In this document: one piece after another, positions 44,370-56,145 of the stretch
Numbering within the stretch: the stretch's first letter is position 1
How the letters are laid out: every line of letters starts with the position of its first letter
Source: Gautieria morchelliformis
Lineage: Eukaryota > Basidiomycota > Agaricomycetes > Gomphales > Gomphaceae
Direction: 5' to 3'
DNA: 64,000 bases
Assembly: GCA_015179125.1 (NCBI GenBank)
Contig: WHVA01000140.1
Location: 1-64,000, forward strand
Program-made: the position numbers and the translations under genes
The notes under the pieces: model-generated
Told to the model about the DNA's origin: nothing
Databases searched by the model: none
What the model saw: only the letters and a program-made list of their open reading frames with translations

Positions 44370-45954
44370 TCAATACCCCTTCAGCTCCGCCTCCAACCAC
44401 TCCTTGAGCTTATCCTGCGTCTCTTCGTTGTACGCCGGCGGATTCGCTTTCCCGACACGGGCCCATGGGATGAGGTACTGTCGCATTAAGACATTTACCA
44501 TCAACTGAGTAGAGTGAGTGAAAGCTCACTTTTCCGCTGATACCCTCCGCTTCGGGAGTCGTCCCCGCCCATAACTGAGTGAGTGCCCCATCGCTACCAA
44601 TCAGGAAATAAGTGCATAGAATAAAGAGCATATAACAATTGGTTAAAGGCAAATTCTGGAAAGGCACAAAATACGTACGGAACCGGGTACAAAATGTAGC
44701 CCAGTATCCATTGTAGCCAACGTGGCGCGTATCTATGATCAATAGTATGTCAGGTCACACCGTTTGTGCCGCACTAGGGTATTTCTCGTTGAGACACGAA
44801 CCCCCAGATGTCAGTCATTAGTAAGCCGGGGTGAAGAGGACAAGAAACGACGTGGTCGCCGTGGTACCGCGTGAAGATATGTGAGAGAAGAATGTTGCCC
44901 TGTGAAGCGCATGCCATTTATTCATCGGCACCACGTGTCCACCTTTGAAAAATAGCTCTCAGAAGGCGGAAAGTGTGAGCCCACGCACCATCTTACTGGC
45001 ACCATACAGCCTCCACGTCGCCACAGGGCCATATTCTCTGATCGCCCTGTCGCGTTCCGGCCCACCTTTCACGGTCCTCCAGTCGAGGCCAGTAGGCCGT
45101 GGTGCCAGATCGTGGCCGATGGACGAGACGTGAAGGATACGGGATTTCGTGTTGTGGTGTGCTGTGGAGCGAACAAGGGCGGGGAGGAGAAGGGTCTGGA
45201 GCCATCAACAAGTTTTAAATGGAGATAGGAGAATGGCCAATCTGAGACGACTCATACGGTGAGGAAGTAGTGTCCAAGAACGTTGGTTCCTGGACGAAGA
45301 TGAAGCCAAATTAGCTATCATGGGGAATGAAACATGGAAGCATTGCACGCGTACCGAACTCTGGCACAATTGATACCGTTAGTATTAGAGAACATAGAAG
45401 TATTCCCGAGATAGCGCACGTACGTAGGTCATAACCCTGTTCTGTCAAACGGTCCAGAGGTGGAGCCAGAACCCCCCTAGCATATATGATATAGTCAAAA
45501 CAGCACCCATATAAACCAGCTTAAACCCACGCATTGTTATAAAGAATATCCAGCCTCTCTTCTTTGGCCAGAAACTCCTCCGCACCCCGCCTCACGCTTG
45601 GCAAATCCGCCAAGTCGAGATTCAGCACCACTGGCTCCCTTCCGGTGTCATCTTTCAGCTGTTTCACCGCATCTGCACAGCGCGCTGGGGAGCGTCCAGC
45701 TAGGTAGACCTTGGCGTTTTTGAGAAGGAGGTGCTTCACAGTGTGGTAGCCGATCCCTGCGTTTCCGCCGGTAACAAGCGCAACCTAGTCATGTAACGTT
45801 CACCTCAGCAAGCATGTGGCTGTAAATTGAGGCGCACCTTTCCCGTTAGGTCTGGGATGTCCCGTCCAGGGTCGAATGTAGAGTCGGGTGGGAACTGTTG
45901 CGATAATCTTGACTGGGGAGCGATCCAGCCGATAATGCTGCGTATTTGCTTCAT
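44370..45954 (-). CDS. Short-chain dehydrogenase/reductase, copy 2
   Basis: This is the inverted copy of the 37532-39135 gene, with ATG at 45954 and stop at 44370-44372. It retains TGGNAGIG, NNAG, the catalytic Ser and YGASK, and all splice sites I checked. Differences include RSPARC for RSPERC, PSVRRGAEE for PSVRWAAEE and HPGLLMTDIW for HPGGLMTDLY. No stop or frame shift was seen, so both copies may be functional. It is divergent from APH-type sequence, as in the left arm. Confidence 0.82.
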
Positions 45955-46265
45955 CTTCTGCTTGCAAGAATTAAGACGTCGGCGTTGCAGTGGCAACTGC
46001 AGAAAGTATGGGATCTGACAGTAAATAATAAAATACCGCACGTGTGCATGATCGATCGATCAAAATTAATATAGAGCTGACAAATGGTGACGCCCAGGCA
46101 CGCGCGATCAGACTGACTCCAGTCTTTGTTTCTGTTTCGAGCGGGGAGCATGTTTTGTCTTCCAAACAAGTCTTATGTCACACCGGCGGTTGCAACACCG
46201 TGAGCATTTGCGAGTTCAAAATCGCCGGCTGCTCCCCCTTCCATTCGTTCTGCGTGTACCCATCG

Positions 46266-46495
46266 ACGATCTTGGTATCACCCTTCCGGCTCATCGAAAT
46301 CTGGAGCTCCATCATCAAGCAGGGCAACTTGGTTCTGGAGCATCAGATCAAGTCCTCATCGGAACTTGATGATGATGGTTTTGTCATCATTGTACTCCAC
46401 TGGTACCAGGCCAAGGATTTGGTCGATGACTACATTGACCACTTCCAGGCAATCATCAACCCTGGGGAGATTTCCTGCTGTTATCATGCAAAGAC
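46266..46495. pseudogene. Gypsy gag fragments joined head to head
   Basis: 46280-46400 resembles the antisense of Gypsy gag at 55190-55330 (in antisense EIWSSIIKQGNLVLEHQIKS). It is followed directly by sense gag WYQAKDLVDDYIDHFQAI, as at 55128-55180. The switch of strand is near 46401. It shows an inversion within gag, like the larger Gypsy rearrangement. Confidence 0.6.
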
Positions 46496-46498
46496 ATT

Positions 46499-47298
46499 AG
46501 GGTGTTTCATGAAGGTGAATTCGATGTGAATTTGGTCACGAAATCGGTGTGAATTCCAACGTGAACTCCGGAGTTCAGACACGATGTCATGGCCGAATTG
46601 ACTCCGAATTTGGGTCCTTCGTGAAACCCCTCTCTGCGTATCTGTGAATTTCACAGCAAGCCGGCTTGCGTGGCATACCAGCGGCACAATGGCACAATGT
46701 TGTAGTATTACATAATTACATGCCCAAATGCCCAAACGACTGCTACATACTGCCCACAAGCACGCTAGGATGCTTTGGCACATCCGTCGTCAGGCTGACG
46801 AAGATGAGGCGGTTGGGATATTTGTAGATGAACTGGATGGCTCAGAGGGTGGGCATGGCTCAGAAGAGGACTATAATTATGTCAACTACTTATCTGTAGT
46901 ACAGTACCGTCTCCAGCAGCTCCAGCATCTCCCTCCTCTTGGACTTGGCTTCCCTGTCATCTCATATATGGATCTTGATGAAGAGGAAGGGACAAGATAC
47001 TTGCGGAGGCTGCGCACAGTACTGCGACAGCGCATGTGTGTACCACGGAAAATTAAGAAAAAGGAAGGCAAAGAAAATTGTTTAGTACTGTAGTAATTAA
47101 TTTTCACATTGGACGTCAGCTGTATGTGCCGCAGAACGACATGCTGGGGACCGAGTTCACGGATGAGTGGGCGAGCGAGTTTGCTGTGAAAGGAGGGTCG
47201 AGGCTGCTTTCGCAAAGTTGTGGAATTCACGAACTCTGCGAGTTCGCGTCGGAGTGTGGGACCGATTTCACGTCGAATTCACCTTTGTGAAACACCCT
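46499..47298 (+). mobile_element. PIF/Harbinger-type element, internally deleted, TSD ATT
   Basis: It runs from AGGGTGTTTCATGAAGG (46499) to CTTTGTGAAACACCCT (47298), with ATT at 46496-46498 and 47299-47301. Internal sequence includes the N-terminal part of the transposase seen at 36130-36936 and the same subterminal GAACTCTGCGAGTTCGCG motif. Confidence 0.9.
46728..47093 (+). pseudogene. PIF/Harbinger transposase N-terminal remnant
   Basis: The frame reads MPKRLLHTAHKHARMLWHIR and then RQADEDEAVGIFVDELDGSE, closely matching the start of the 36130-36936 transposase. It then passes the acidic linker and MDLDEEEGTRYLRRLRTVL and runs into unrelated codons. The catalytic part is absent. Confidence 0.75.
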
Positions 47299-47301
47299 AT
47301 T

Positions 47302-47769
47302 CTAGAGGACAGGCTTATGGTCATATTCTGACTCCTGAGTCATCTGGGAATTTCATATTCTGAGATATTAACATTTCTCTTCTCTTCTCTTTGCCCAAAG
47401 GTTCAAAACTGTGCCAGTCAATTTATGCATGCACTGCAGGAGGTGCCAGCACCTAAAGTTCAGATGAAACAGAACTTGTGTTTCAGTACAAAACCAGTGC
47501 TCAAGCACTGATTTTTAGCTCCTGAAGTATTCTCAGCCCCTTTGACCACAAACTGATTTCTAGTAGTGAAAATGTCCCACTTTGCACTGTTTTGTAGCTC
47601 AAAAAGAACTTGTTTCTAGCTTGTTTAGGACTAATAAAAAGTACATTCAGAACTACTTTTTAGGTACACACATCATTGATGATTGCGAGAGTGGGAAGAT
47701 AATGAAAGTGATGAGGGTTGAAGGTGAGCAGTGATTCCTGTCTTACCACAGTGGCAGACTTCCATGGCA
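47302..47769. other. Interval with a short repeat shared with the window end
   Basis: It contains AACTTGTGTTTCAGTACAAA, ACCAG and CAAGCACTGATTT at 47472-47513, which recur at 63945-64000. No gene was seen. Confidence 0.6.
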
Positions 47770-48052
47770 TGGGGTGTATGCTGTACCTTTCCAGGATCTA
47801 GGCATACCAACACCAGTGATCTACGCGTTCAACAACTCTCCCGGTTCGGAATTCATAGTCATGGAATACATTGATGGGGGGCAATTGAGTGATGTGTGGG
47901 TGGGTCTGTCTTTAGAAGGCAAGGAGCACCTTATGAGGCAAGTTGCAGAAATGAGGTCCAGGAGGTTAACCAGTGTCATCAGTGGTATTTCCCCTGATGG
48001 CCTACCATCTCCCATTGTCGACAATGTCAACCCCTCTAATGGCAGAGTATGA
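47770..48052 (+). pseudogene. APH-type kinase fragment (uncut paralogue)
   Basis: After a CTTTCCAG acceptor-like end the frame reads DLGIPTPVIYAFNNSPGSEF, then IVMEYIDGGQLSDVWVGLSL and KEHLMRQVAEM, the N-lobe and hinge of an APH-type kinase. It ends at 48052 and the catalytic half is missing; a truncated LINE follows. It shows the sequence that was split in the left copy. Confidence 0.75.
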
Positions 48053-48169
48053 AATAGCTGTGGACCGTGGCAGTATATTAGTTGAACAATGTCTATTCAT
48101 ATTGATTGAAGCTGAAATTATATTGTAAGCTTTTTACTTGAGCAGTTTGGATTGTACAATATCAGACTG

Positions 48170-48426
48170 TTCTGTTTTTTTTTGTTTTTTTTTTTTTTTT
48201 TGTTTTTGTTTTTGTTCATTTTATGACTGCAGGCATGCCTATGGTGGTTGCTACACTCAAGGTACCTAAACAGGGTGGGCCTTCCTCCTCGCTCCCTGAG
48301 GTTCCCACCTGCTGCATTCTTGAGTGGGCGGTGGCACCAACGACAGTCCTCCTCCCCGCTGGCCTGGCTCCCTTGGAGCTGTTTACTGGCCCCCTCTGCT
48401 TAATGAGACAATGTAGTCTCCTTCTC
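48170..48426 (-). mobile_element. LINE 3'-end fragment, cut by Gypsy LTR
   Basis: Minus-strand sense matches the 3' UTR of the LINE at 8950-9185, including GTAGC(A/G)ACCACCATAGGC. It ends in an A-rich tail (T-rich on the plus strand, 48170-48215). At 48427 it stops at the terminus of a Gypsy LTR, so the LTR element landed in it or deleted its remainder. Confidence 0.8.
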
Positions 48427-49130
48427 TGTAAGGGTGACCCTAGCTAGCTGTGGAGATCACACTACCACACAACTGACAAGGGGAAATCCAAAGTACATAG
48501 ATAAATGAACAGAATATACATGCAAATATCATATTTACCCGCATTGCCCTTAAGGCAATGCATGCTACTGGACTAGCTTAGCTAATCACTGTATATTTCT
48601 TGCGTGGGAACCGCCGCGTGGTTCCCCAGATCTTACCTTACACTGTCACTATGTAGCACATGGAATAACCACATCTTGGTTGAGTTCCACTTGCCCTTGT
48701 GACACAAGGCTCTAAGATATACTATTTCTTACAATACAAGAGAGGGGATTCTCACCTGACAAGGGGAAATCCAAAGAGAAAAGTCTAAGGACCCCCAATG
48801 CCAGCGAGCCCGTATTATACTATGCTAGTCCACAGCTAGGGCCAATGCTTAGCACTTGCCATCAACCCCACATTCCCCTGACCTCCCTGACCCTTGGCCA
48901 ACCCTTGATGCCACGTACTACATGAGTAGCTTGACTTCTGACACTGTTCTGAGAGCAGAAGTTGGAGAATGGAGCGGAATTGGTGAATCAAACAGAACTG
49001 GTTGAAGTTCTCCCAGAGGCAGAACCATTTCCAAAAGTGGAGTCAGAAATGGAAGTGGAACTGGAGGAGTCAGAAGTGGAATTGGAACTTGAGGTGGTGT
49101 CAGAATTGGAAACCAGGGTGTCCCCTGACA
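48427..49130 (-). mobile_element. Gypsy 3' LTR, family A, with nested 213-bp LTR
   Basis: On the minus strand it reads TGTCAGGGGACACCC (from 49130) to ...CTTACA (48427). A purine tract AGAGGGGGGG just outside, at 49136-49146, fits the polypurine tract. Without the nested insertion it is 486 bp. Confidence 0.88.
48521..48733. mobile_element. 213-bp LTR-like insertion, TSD ATACA
   Basis: This insert in the Gypsy 3' LTR starts TGCAAATATC and ends TATTTCTTACA (TG...CA), flanked by ATACA at 48516-48520 and 48734-48738. Other family A LTRs lack it. Its size and TG...CA ends suggest a short solo LTR or TRIM; orientation is not known. It includes the hairpin GGGAACCGCCGCGTGGTTCCC near 48606 (split here by its loop). 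Confidence 0.85.
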
Positions 49131-49145
49131 TCACCCCCCCTCTAG

Positions 49146-52100
49146 CGTGCTGCATCCTCGAAGCATGGGACATGAGGGATTGAAAGGCCAGTGAGCGGAT
49201 TCGATGGGGGGCGCCAGGGTGCATCCTGTAGAACTCTCGGAGTTGGTCTGGAGCAGAGACATCTTGCTCTGGGACCCACAAATTCTGCTCATACCCATAT
49301 CCTTCCCATTTGACGAGGAATTGGGGTTGTCCTCACACAAACCAGCTGTCCAGGATTCGTTCTGCCACATAATTCTCTTCCCCATCTACAATTTGTGGCA
49401 GAGGTGGTGGATGAGCCTTCCAACCTGGAATTGGATTCTCCGGTGCCGGGAGTAACTTCACTATGTTGAAGACAGGGTGGAGGCGGGACATGGATGTCGG
49501 AAGTTAGAGGCAGTATGTGTTCTGTCCGACCCTCCACATCACTGTGAAGGGCCCAAGGTAGCAGTGGGAAAGCTTCTGTGAGGGGTATGTGGTGCAGATG
49601 CCACTTGCATCCAAATATACCTTGTCTCTGACTTGGTACTCTGGGGCCGGAACTCGGTGTCAGTTGTAGTACTTTGCCATGTCATCTTTGGCCTTCATGA
49701 GGGCAGACTTGGCTTCCGAAAGGGTTGAGTCCATACGGTCTCAGAACTCATTGACTGTTTTGAGTCGGGACTCTGCCTGGTGTGGTTCAAAGCCCATCTG
49801 TGGGTGTCGTCCGGAGTCAAGCATGAAGGGAGTCTGCTGTGTGGCAGAATGCACATGGTTGTTGTATTGGAAAACTGCCAGTGGGAATAGCTTGTCCAAA
49901 TCATCCTGCCTCTCATTGCCAAAGAGGCAGAGATATTGCTCCAGCTCCTGATTGACCTATTCTTCTGCCCACCACCCTGCGGATGGTATGCCATGGTGGC
50001 TGCCAGCTTTATTCTGAGCAAGCGGTAGAGCTCCCATGTCAGTTCTGCGATGAACTGTGGACCTTGGTCAGAAACGACTTGCCTTGGGAGCCCATGCAGC
50101 TTCCAAACATGTGCAAGGAACAGGTGGGCCACTCCCAGGGCCGTGATTGTTGTGTGTGTCAGAATAAAGTGGGACACCTTGCTTACCAAGTCCACGATGT
50201 TCATGATCACGTCGTAGCCATGGGACTCTGGGAGTTCAACAATGAAGTCAACACTGATGGTGTCCTAGTGGGATTCTAGAATCGGGAGTGGAACCAGCTC
50301 TCCAATGGGCAGATGCCATTGTGCTTTGGTCTGCAGGCAAAGGTCACATGTCTTCACATACTGTCCAATCAGCGGGACATTTGCAGCCACCAGTAGTTCC
50401 AAGCCACCAACTCCAGCATCTTCCACCTGCCAGCATGCCCTGTGACCTGGGTGTCATGGTGTTGGGACACGATGTGGCAGTGGAGGTCTGCTCCATCTGG
50501 AACATAGACCTTGCCTTGGAAGTGGAGCAAGCCATCGCATTTCAACCACTCTGCTGTCTGCACTGACCTCGAGTGCCACTTCTGCAGCTCTTCAACCGCC
50601 TTCACCACCAATTTCTCCTTCTCTCCATTCCGGTACTGCCTCTGGATGTCCCACAGCATTTCCACTTCTGCTCCAACTGCAGTCACCCCTTCGAGGGTGC
50701 AGATTGTGAAGAGGTCCAGGTGCAGCAATGTCATGTTGGCATTGTCTCCGCTTCCACTTTCATGATCTGCGCAGTGGGATAGGGCATCAGGTTTGCCCAT
50801 GGTGCAGCCAGGGCGGTGATGGAGCATGAAATCAAACTAGGACAGGTGTAGGGACCACCATGCTTGTTGTTGGTTCAATTTCTTGGACATGTGGAAGTAC
50901 TCGAGGTTCTTGTGGTCTGTCCAGATCTCAAATGAGCACAGAGCACCCTCAAGTAAGTGCCGCCACTCCTCCAGCGCCCGGATGATCACCAGCATCTCCT
51001 TGTCATGGATCTTGTAGTTTCACTCTACAGGACTAAGGCTCTTGAGAAGAAGGCAATCGGATGCCACCTTCCATCATCTTCTGACAACTGCTGTGACAAG
51101 ACCGCTCCATTGGCTTCATTGGAAGAATCTGCTTTGACTCGATAAGGGCAGGAGTTATTGGGAAAGATTAGGACTGGGGCGGAAGTGATGAGCTCCTTGA
51201 GTTTGTCGAAGGAGGGCTGTTCCTGCTCCCCCCACCGCCATCCAATGTCCTTCTTGGTGAGGTCAAAGAGGGCACAGGCATGGCAGGAGAAGTCCTTGAT
51301 GAACCACCGGTAGAAATTGGCAAACCTGATGAAGGACTGGACATCGTTCTTGTTCCACAGTGTACAGTGTGAGACACTGAAAACCGACCACTCGGTCATA
51401 GGCACCACGCGGATCATATCTCCTCCTTGGATAATCAATTTAGTCACTCCAAACTTGGTGGAATCGACTGTGATTGAGCTTAGCTAGAAGTGTATCTGAT
51501 TACTTTTTCAAAATTCCAATGTTTTACCCAGGGACCCCATCCAAAATTTGGACTTTGAGCGGAGATGTCAGAGTTTGGTGTTAGCTGAGTTAGCCGAGCC
51601 TTGCCGGTTGCCGGTTGCCGAGTGACATCGCTGTGTTGCTCCTTCACATAACAATTGTGTAAAATATATACCAATTGTTCTATATGTAGGCTGGAGTTTT
51701 TTAAGAGGTTTTATCAGGTTTTGCTTGGGAGGATGTTCACATTGACAACAATGACATTCTTCTAGGATATATTAGATATCTTTTAAAATATCAACCCTAA
51801 CCGAATTCATAGTCCATCATTTTGAGCAACTTGTATATTGTGGACATCCTAAAATTTTTTGAATGTTCTGATATTTTAAAAATATGGTTGTATGTGCTAA
51901 AGCATGGTGTGTATTCAGATAACAGAGCAATTTCAGATAGGATTTGGATGACTATATATTAAAGTATATATGAAGCTTGTTATATGTATGATGATAGAAT
52001 GTAGAGGCAAGTATGGACCATATGAGTACATGTTAGATGTACAATCACAGAATATAGAAGCAAGTATGGACAATACCTGTACTATATTATTATATATGGT

Positions 52101-53939
52101 TGAGAGATCTGATTAGAAGGTATGTTTAAAATAATATGCATGTATAGTACAAAGGTATGTAACTATTGATGTTTAGACAATGGGGTTACACCCTTTCCTG
52201 GGGGAGCAGCAGACTGTGAGAAAGAACTTTAGGGCTAGGATTAAGCATGTCTTACAGATGCTGGCAACTGCCTCAATTGTGATATATTTTATGAAATATA
52301 GATGAGCTAAGTTATATATACATATATATGACATTTATAAACATCCTCCTTGGAGGAACTTTCCTGAAAATAATTCATCAATTAGATCTTGAGAAACTCT
52401 TTAAAGCCTTACCAGACTGAGTGTTTTTGGACCAGAATTCACAACTACATGAGTGGCACACTTGTCAGCTTCCTGGAGTCATTATCCCACTCCTTTCTCT
52501 TGCCAGGCTGAATCTGAACCATGTCCACCTTAGTCTCACTGTCATCTGAGACCTCTTCAACTTCATTCGGGGCATTCAAAAGGCCAAATGACCAGTCCGT
52601 ACCATCTTCCATCATCCATATCACTGACTTCTGGAATGAAATCTGGGTCAGCTAAGCTCTCTGAAGGGTCTGCAATCAGTGCGAAGTCAAAGATTTTAGA
52701 GCCTGAAGCTCACTGAAGCATTGTCTGTCTGGCTCTTTTGGTTAAGGGCAAGTTTGGTGAGTTGAAAATTTTTTGACCAGAATTTGGACTGGTCACGTGA
52801 CCGGGAATTTTCGGTTTTTTTTTTGAAATTATGCACATTTCACTAAGTTTCCTTCTAAATTTTAAATTTGGCGGCCTGCGGTGCAATTTGGCTCCATCAG
52901 CAGACTTGCTGTCTCTTAGTGTCTTACACTGTAGGCCTTCCAACATGCCAGAAACCTTGACCAGGTCCATCTCCACTGCCCCTTCTGACACGATCACCCC
53001 AAGGTACTCTATCCATATCCGCTCAAATTCACACTTCTCTAGCTTGAGACATGGGTTGTACTCCCAGAGACATTCTAGCACTCTTCGCACAACCTCCTGA
53101 TGTTCCATCAGCATCTTTGTGAAGATGAGGATGTCATAGAGGTAGACACAGACAACTCCTTCCACTATCATGTCACAGAAGATCATTCATCATCGTCTGG
53201 AATGTGGCAGGACTGTTGGTGAGGTCAAAGAACATGACCTGCGGCTCGAAGAGTCCCCGGTTGGTGTGGAACATGGCCTTCCACTTGTCACCCTTTCAGA
53301 TCTGAACATTGTTGAAACCCCAGCAGACATCCAGCTTAGTGAAGTACTTTGCCCCGCGGAGTTGTGTGATCAGTTCGGAAATGAGCAGGATGGGATACCG
53401 ATTCTTGATTGTGATTGCATTCAGGGCGCGGTAATCATGCACGAGTCTGAGTGAGCCATCCTTCTTCTTGATGAAGAACACCGGAGATGCCATAGGCAAC
53501 TTCAAGGGATGAATCCTCCCAGTGCAGAGGTTCTCTGCAAGGAATGCATCGAGCTCCACCTGCTCCCTAGGTGACAGTGGGTAGACCTTACAGTTGGTGG
53601 GCTTTGACCCAGGCTCCAACTCAATGGCATGGTCCCACAGCTTCTGCAGAGGCAGGACATCAAATGACTCCTTGGCAAAGATGTCCTTGAAGTCCTCAAA
53701 CTCCCACAAGTACTCTGGGATCTCTACCTCTGGTTTATCGTGCTTCCTGGAGGCCTCCACAAGGTGTTGCGAAATATTTCCGGTGGCACAGACATGTTCC
53801 TCCTCTGGCAGAAGGTTTACATACAGCAAGCGCTCCCCTTCCACCAGGGTGTCTTCTGGGCCAAGTTGGATGATGTCAGAGTTGGAATCAGAATCAGAAT
53901 CATAGGATAAACAGGATGCAGGGTCATGGACGGGGATAA
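49146..53939 (-). pseudogene. Gypsy pol (RT, RNase H, integrase), degraded
   Basis: Minus-strand order: an acidic spacer and reverse transcriptase (53935-52935) with SPVFFIKKKDGSLRLVHDYR (first residues), LDVCWGFNNV and YLYDILIF in place of YxDDxxxx; a DNA element (52931-51365); RNase H (51360-51025) with FANFYRWFIKDFS and KADSSNEANGAVL; the integrase H2C2 region (50827-50369) with H...H...C-like residues; and the integrase core (50210-49695) with VSDQGPQFIAELTWELYRLL and MAYHPQGGGQKN. Frame breaks separate these blocks. The second Asp of the RT active site is missing in YLYD, so it is inactive. Confidence 0.85.
51365..52931. mobile_element. 1.57-kb AT-rich DNA element in Gypsy pol, TA duplication
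   Basis: Termini are CAGTGTGAGACACT (51365) and AGTGTCTTACACTG (52931), a 14-bp inverted repeat with one mismatch, flanked by TA at 51363-51364 and 52932-52933. This is the signature of a Tc1/mariner-type element. It interrupts pol between RT and RNase H. I found no transposase frame in it, so it is non-autonomous or decayed. Confidence 0.85.
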
Positions 53940-54428
53940 TGTCAGGGAACACCCTGTTTTCCAATTCTGACACCACCCTGAGTTCTGATTGTATTTCTGA
54001 CTCTGCTTCCAGTTCCACTTCTATTTCCAACTCCGCATTCAGAAATGGTTCCACCTCTGTGAGAACTTCCACCAGTTCCATTCAATTTGCCAATTCTGCT
54101 CCATTCTCCAACGTCTGCTCTTGGAACAGTGTCGGAAGTCAAGCAACTCATGTAGTACACGGCATCAAGGATCAGTCAAGGGTCAGGGAGGTCAGGGGAA
54201 TGCAGGGTTGATGGCGAGTGCTAAGCGTTGGCCCTAGCTGTGGACTAGCATAGTATAATACGGGCTCGCTGGCATTCGGGGCCCTTAGACTTTTCTCTTT
54301 GGATTTCCCCTTGTCAGGTGAGAACCCCCTCTCTTGTTTATTATGTTCATTTATCTATGTACTTTGTATTTCCCCTTGTCAGTTGTGTGGTAGTGTGATC
54401 TCCACAGCTAGCTAGGGTTGCCCTTACA
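53940..54428 (+). mobile_element. Gypsy LTR, family A, plus orientation
   Basis: 489 bp from TGTCAGGGAACACCC to GGTTGCCCTTACA. Gag follows on the plus strand and pol lies on the other side in minus orientation, so the LTR sits at an inversion or insertion junction. Confidence 0.88.
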
Positions 54429-56145
54429 GCAGAAAAGTCTCTCCACTAGAGGACCAGTGGTCGTACTGCATGTTGCACTTGCCATAGGTGCATCCGGAAT
54501 TGGAGATAGCGACTCAGAGATCACAACCTCTTCCACACACAGGGAATACTACAGCCCCTCTTCTTACATCAAGTTCCCAACACCAGAAATCCTGTCCCAT
54601 GCTTCTCTGACTTCTGACATGGATCCCCACAATTGTCTTTGGAATATGGAAGAGGAGTTGACGTGAACCAGATGAAGACCGATGCAATTGAAACAGCCTT
54701 ATAAACCATTTTGGCTAAGTTAGATATTCCACAAAGCGGTGGAAATGCAATCCAGGATGAGTTGGATTTTGGAAAAGCAGAAGTAGCGGAAGAGACGATG
54801 TCCACGAAGTTGGCAAAAGACAAACCTGCAACTCCGGCAGATTTGATGGAGATTGGGAGAAGGGACGTGGGTTCTTCAATACATGCAGCATCTACTTCGC
54901 AATTGTTGGAGACCTCTTTCCGAACGACCAGGCTTGGATTCACTGGGCATTGTCCTTCTTCAAGTTGGACCATTCAGCCCGTTTTGCGAACAAGGTGATC
55001 TGACACAAAGCAAAGGGCAAGGGCAACTACTTCCGGGACTGGGATGCCTTTGGAAAAATGTTTTCCGACCAGTTCTGTCTGAAGAATGAGCAACTCACAG
55101 CCCTCACAAAGCTCAAAGGTACTGGATGGTACCAGGCCAAAGATCCGATAAATGACTACATTGATCGCTTCCAGGAGCTCATCGATGTTGTGGAGTATGA
55201 TGAGGACAAGACCATTGTCATCAAATTCCAAAGAGGACTCAATCTGACGCTCCAGAACCAGGTTGCACTGCTTGGGGATGGGGCTCCAGATTTCAGTTAT
55301 CCAGAAGGGTGGTACCGAGCTGTGCAAAGGGTGTCCTGAAACAGGGAAGTGAAGGACATGCAGTTCAGCTTGCCCTACTCCGCCTACATCAAAATCCAGA
55401 GCAATATTCATTCCAATGTGGAAGATATTTCTGACAGTTTCTCCACCTACCCCTGCCCAGAATACTAGCCCCCTTCCTTCGAAGAGTGGCCCCGCCCCAA
55501 TGGATGTTGACCACATGTGTGGAAAAGGCAACCTAACTGTCACCTGCTTCCAATCCCGGCAGCCAGGGCACTATGCCCATGAGTGCCCCCAAGCCTTTGA
55601 CATCTGGCTTATGATGATGGAGGAGAAACTTGAGCTCTTTCCGGAGTTCATCCTGCTGGCGGACATAAGCAGAGTGCCCACTGCAGAAGAAAGTTCTGAA
55701 AATGTGGAACATGGTGTGTCAGAAGCAGAAGATGCACTGGATTTTGTACATGCAGCAGGTGAGATGTGTGCCCCTGCTGCATGTACATAACCGGTTTGCC
55801 TGTCTTGAAGTAGAGAATGAGAAACCCCACCCCTCACTTCATGCAGACCCACTGGATAAAGTCACACAAAAGCCAATTCCAACAACCTGCCCACTCTGCA
55901 TCCACCCTTGGGAGAGATGCCTCCCAAAATGCTATGTTATTGCTGCCACCCCTGGCCCCAAGTGATTAGTCATTAAGGTCGAGATCCAGATGACGGACAC
56001 AGCAGAAGTCAAGTCTGGACCTGCACTGGTCGATTGCGGGGCCACTGGTCAGTTCATGGACCAGGACTATGTCGAGCGGAACCAACTGACCACTTGGAAA
56101 TTGCAACATGCAATCCTGGTGTTCAATGTGGAAGATGGTTCATAT
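54429..56145 (+). pseudogene. Gypsy gag and start of protease (plus strand)
   Basis: The sense strand carries gag with FFKLDHSARFANKV, DWDAFGKMFSDQFC and WYQAKDPINDYIDRFQELI. A zinc-knuckle-like CFQSRQPGHYAHEC (second Cys replaced by Ser) follows, then the start of the aspartic protease ALVDCGATGQFMDQDYVERN, with DCGAT as DTG-like active site. Several stops interrupt gag (near 55000 and 55340). The protease continues on the opposite strand, not here. Confidence 0.78.

Larger units (their letters stand above)
42487..46265. repeat. Right arm of large inverted duplication
   Basis: This is the reversed copy of 37240-40785. All nine or so exons of the SDR and the foldback element are retained in the same order. 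APH-type sequence resumes at about 47770-48052 after unrelated insertions (Gypsy gag pieces and a PIF/Harbinger derivative). Confidence 0.88.

Noticed and set aside
48427..54428. Gypsy pol flanked by two LTRs facing the wrong way
   Set aside because: I first read the LTR from its TGTAAGGG end. The polypurine tract and the gag side show that the LTR starts at TGTCAGGG, so the 3' LTR orientation is normal and only the gag block is inverted.
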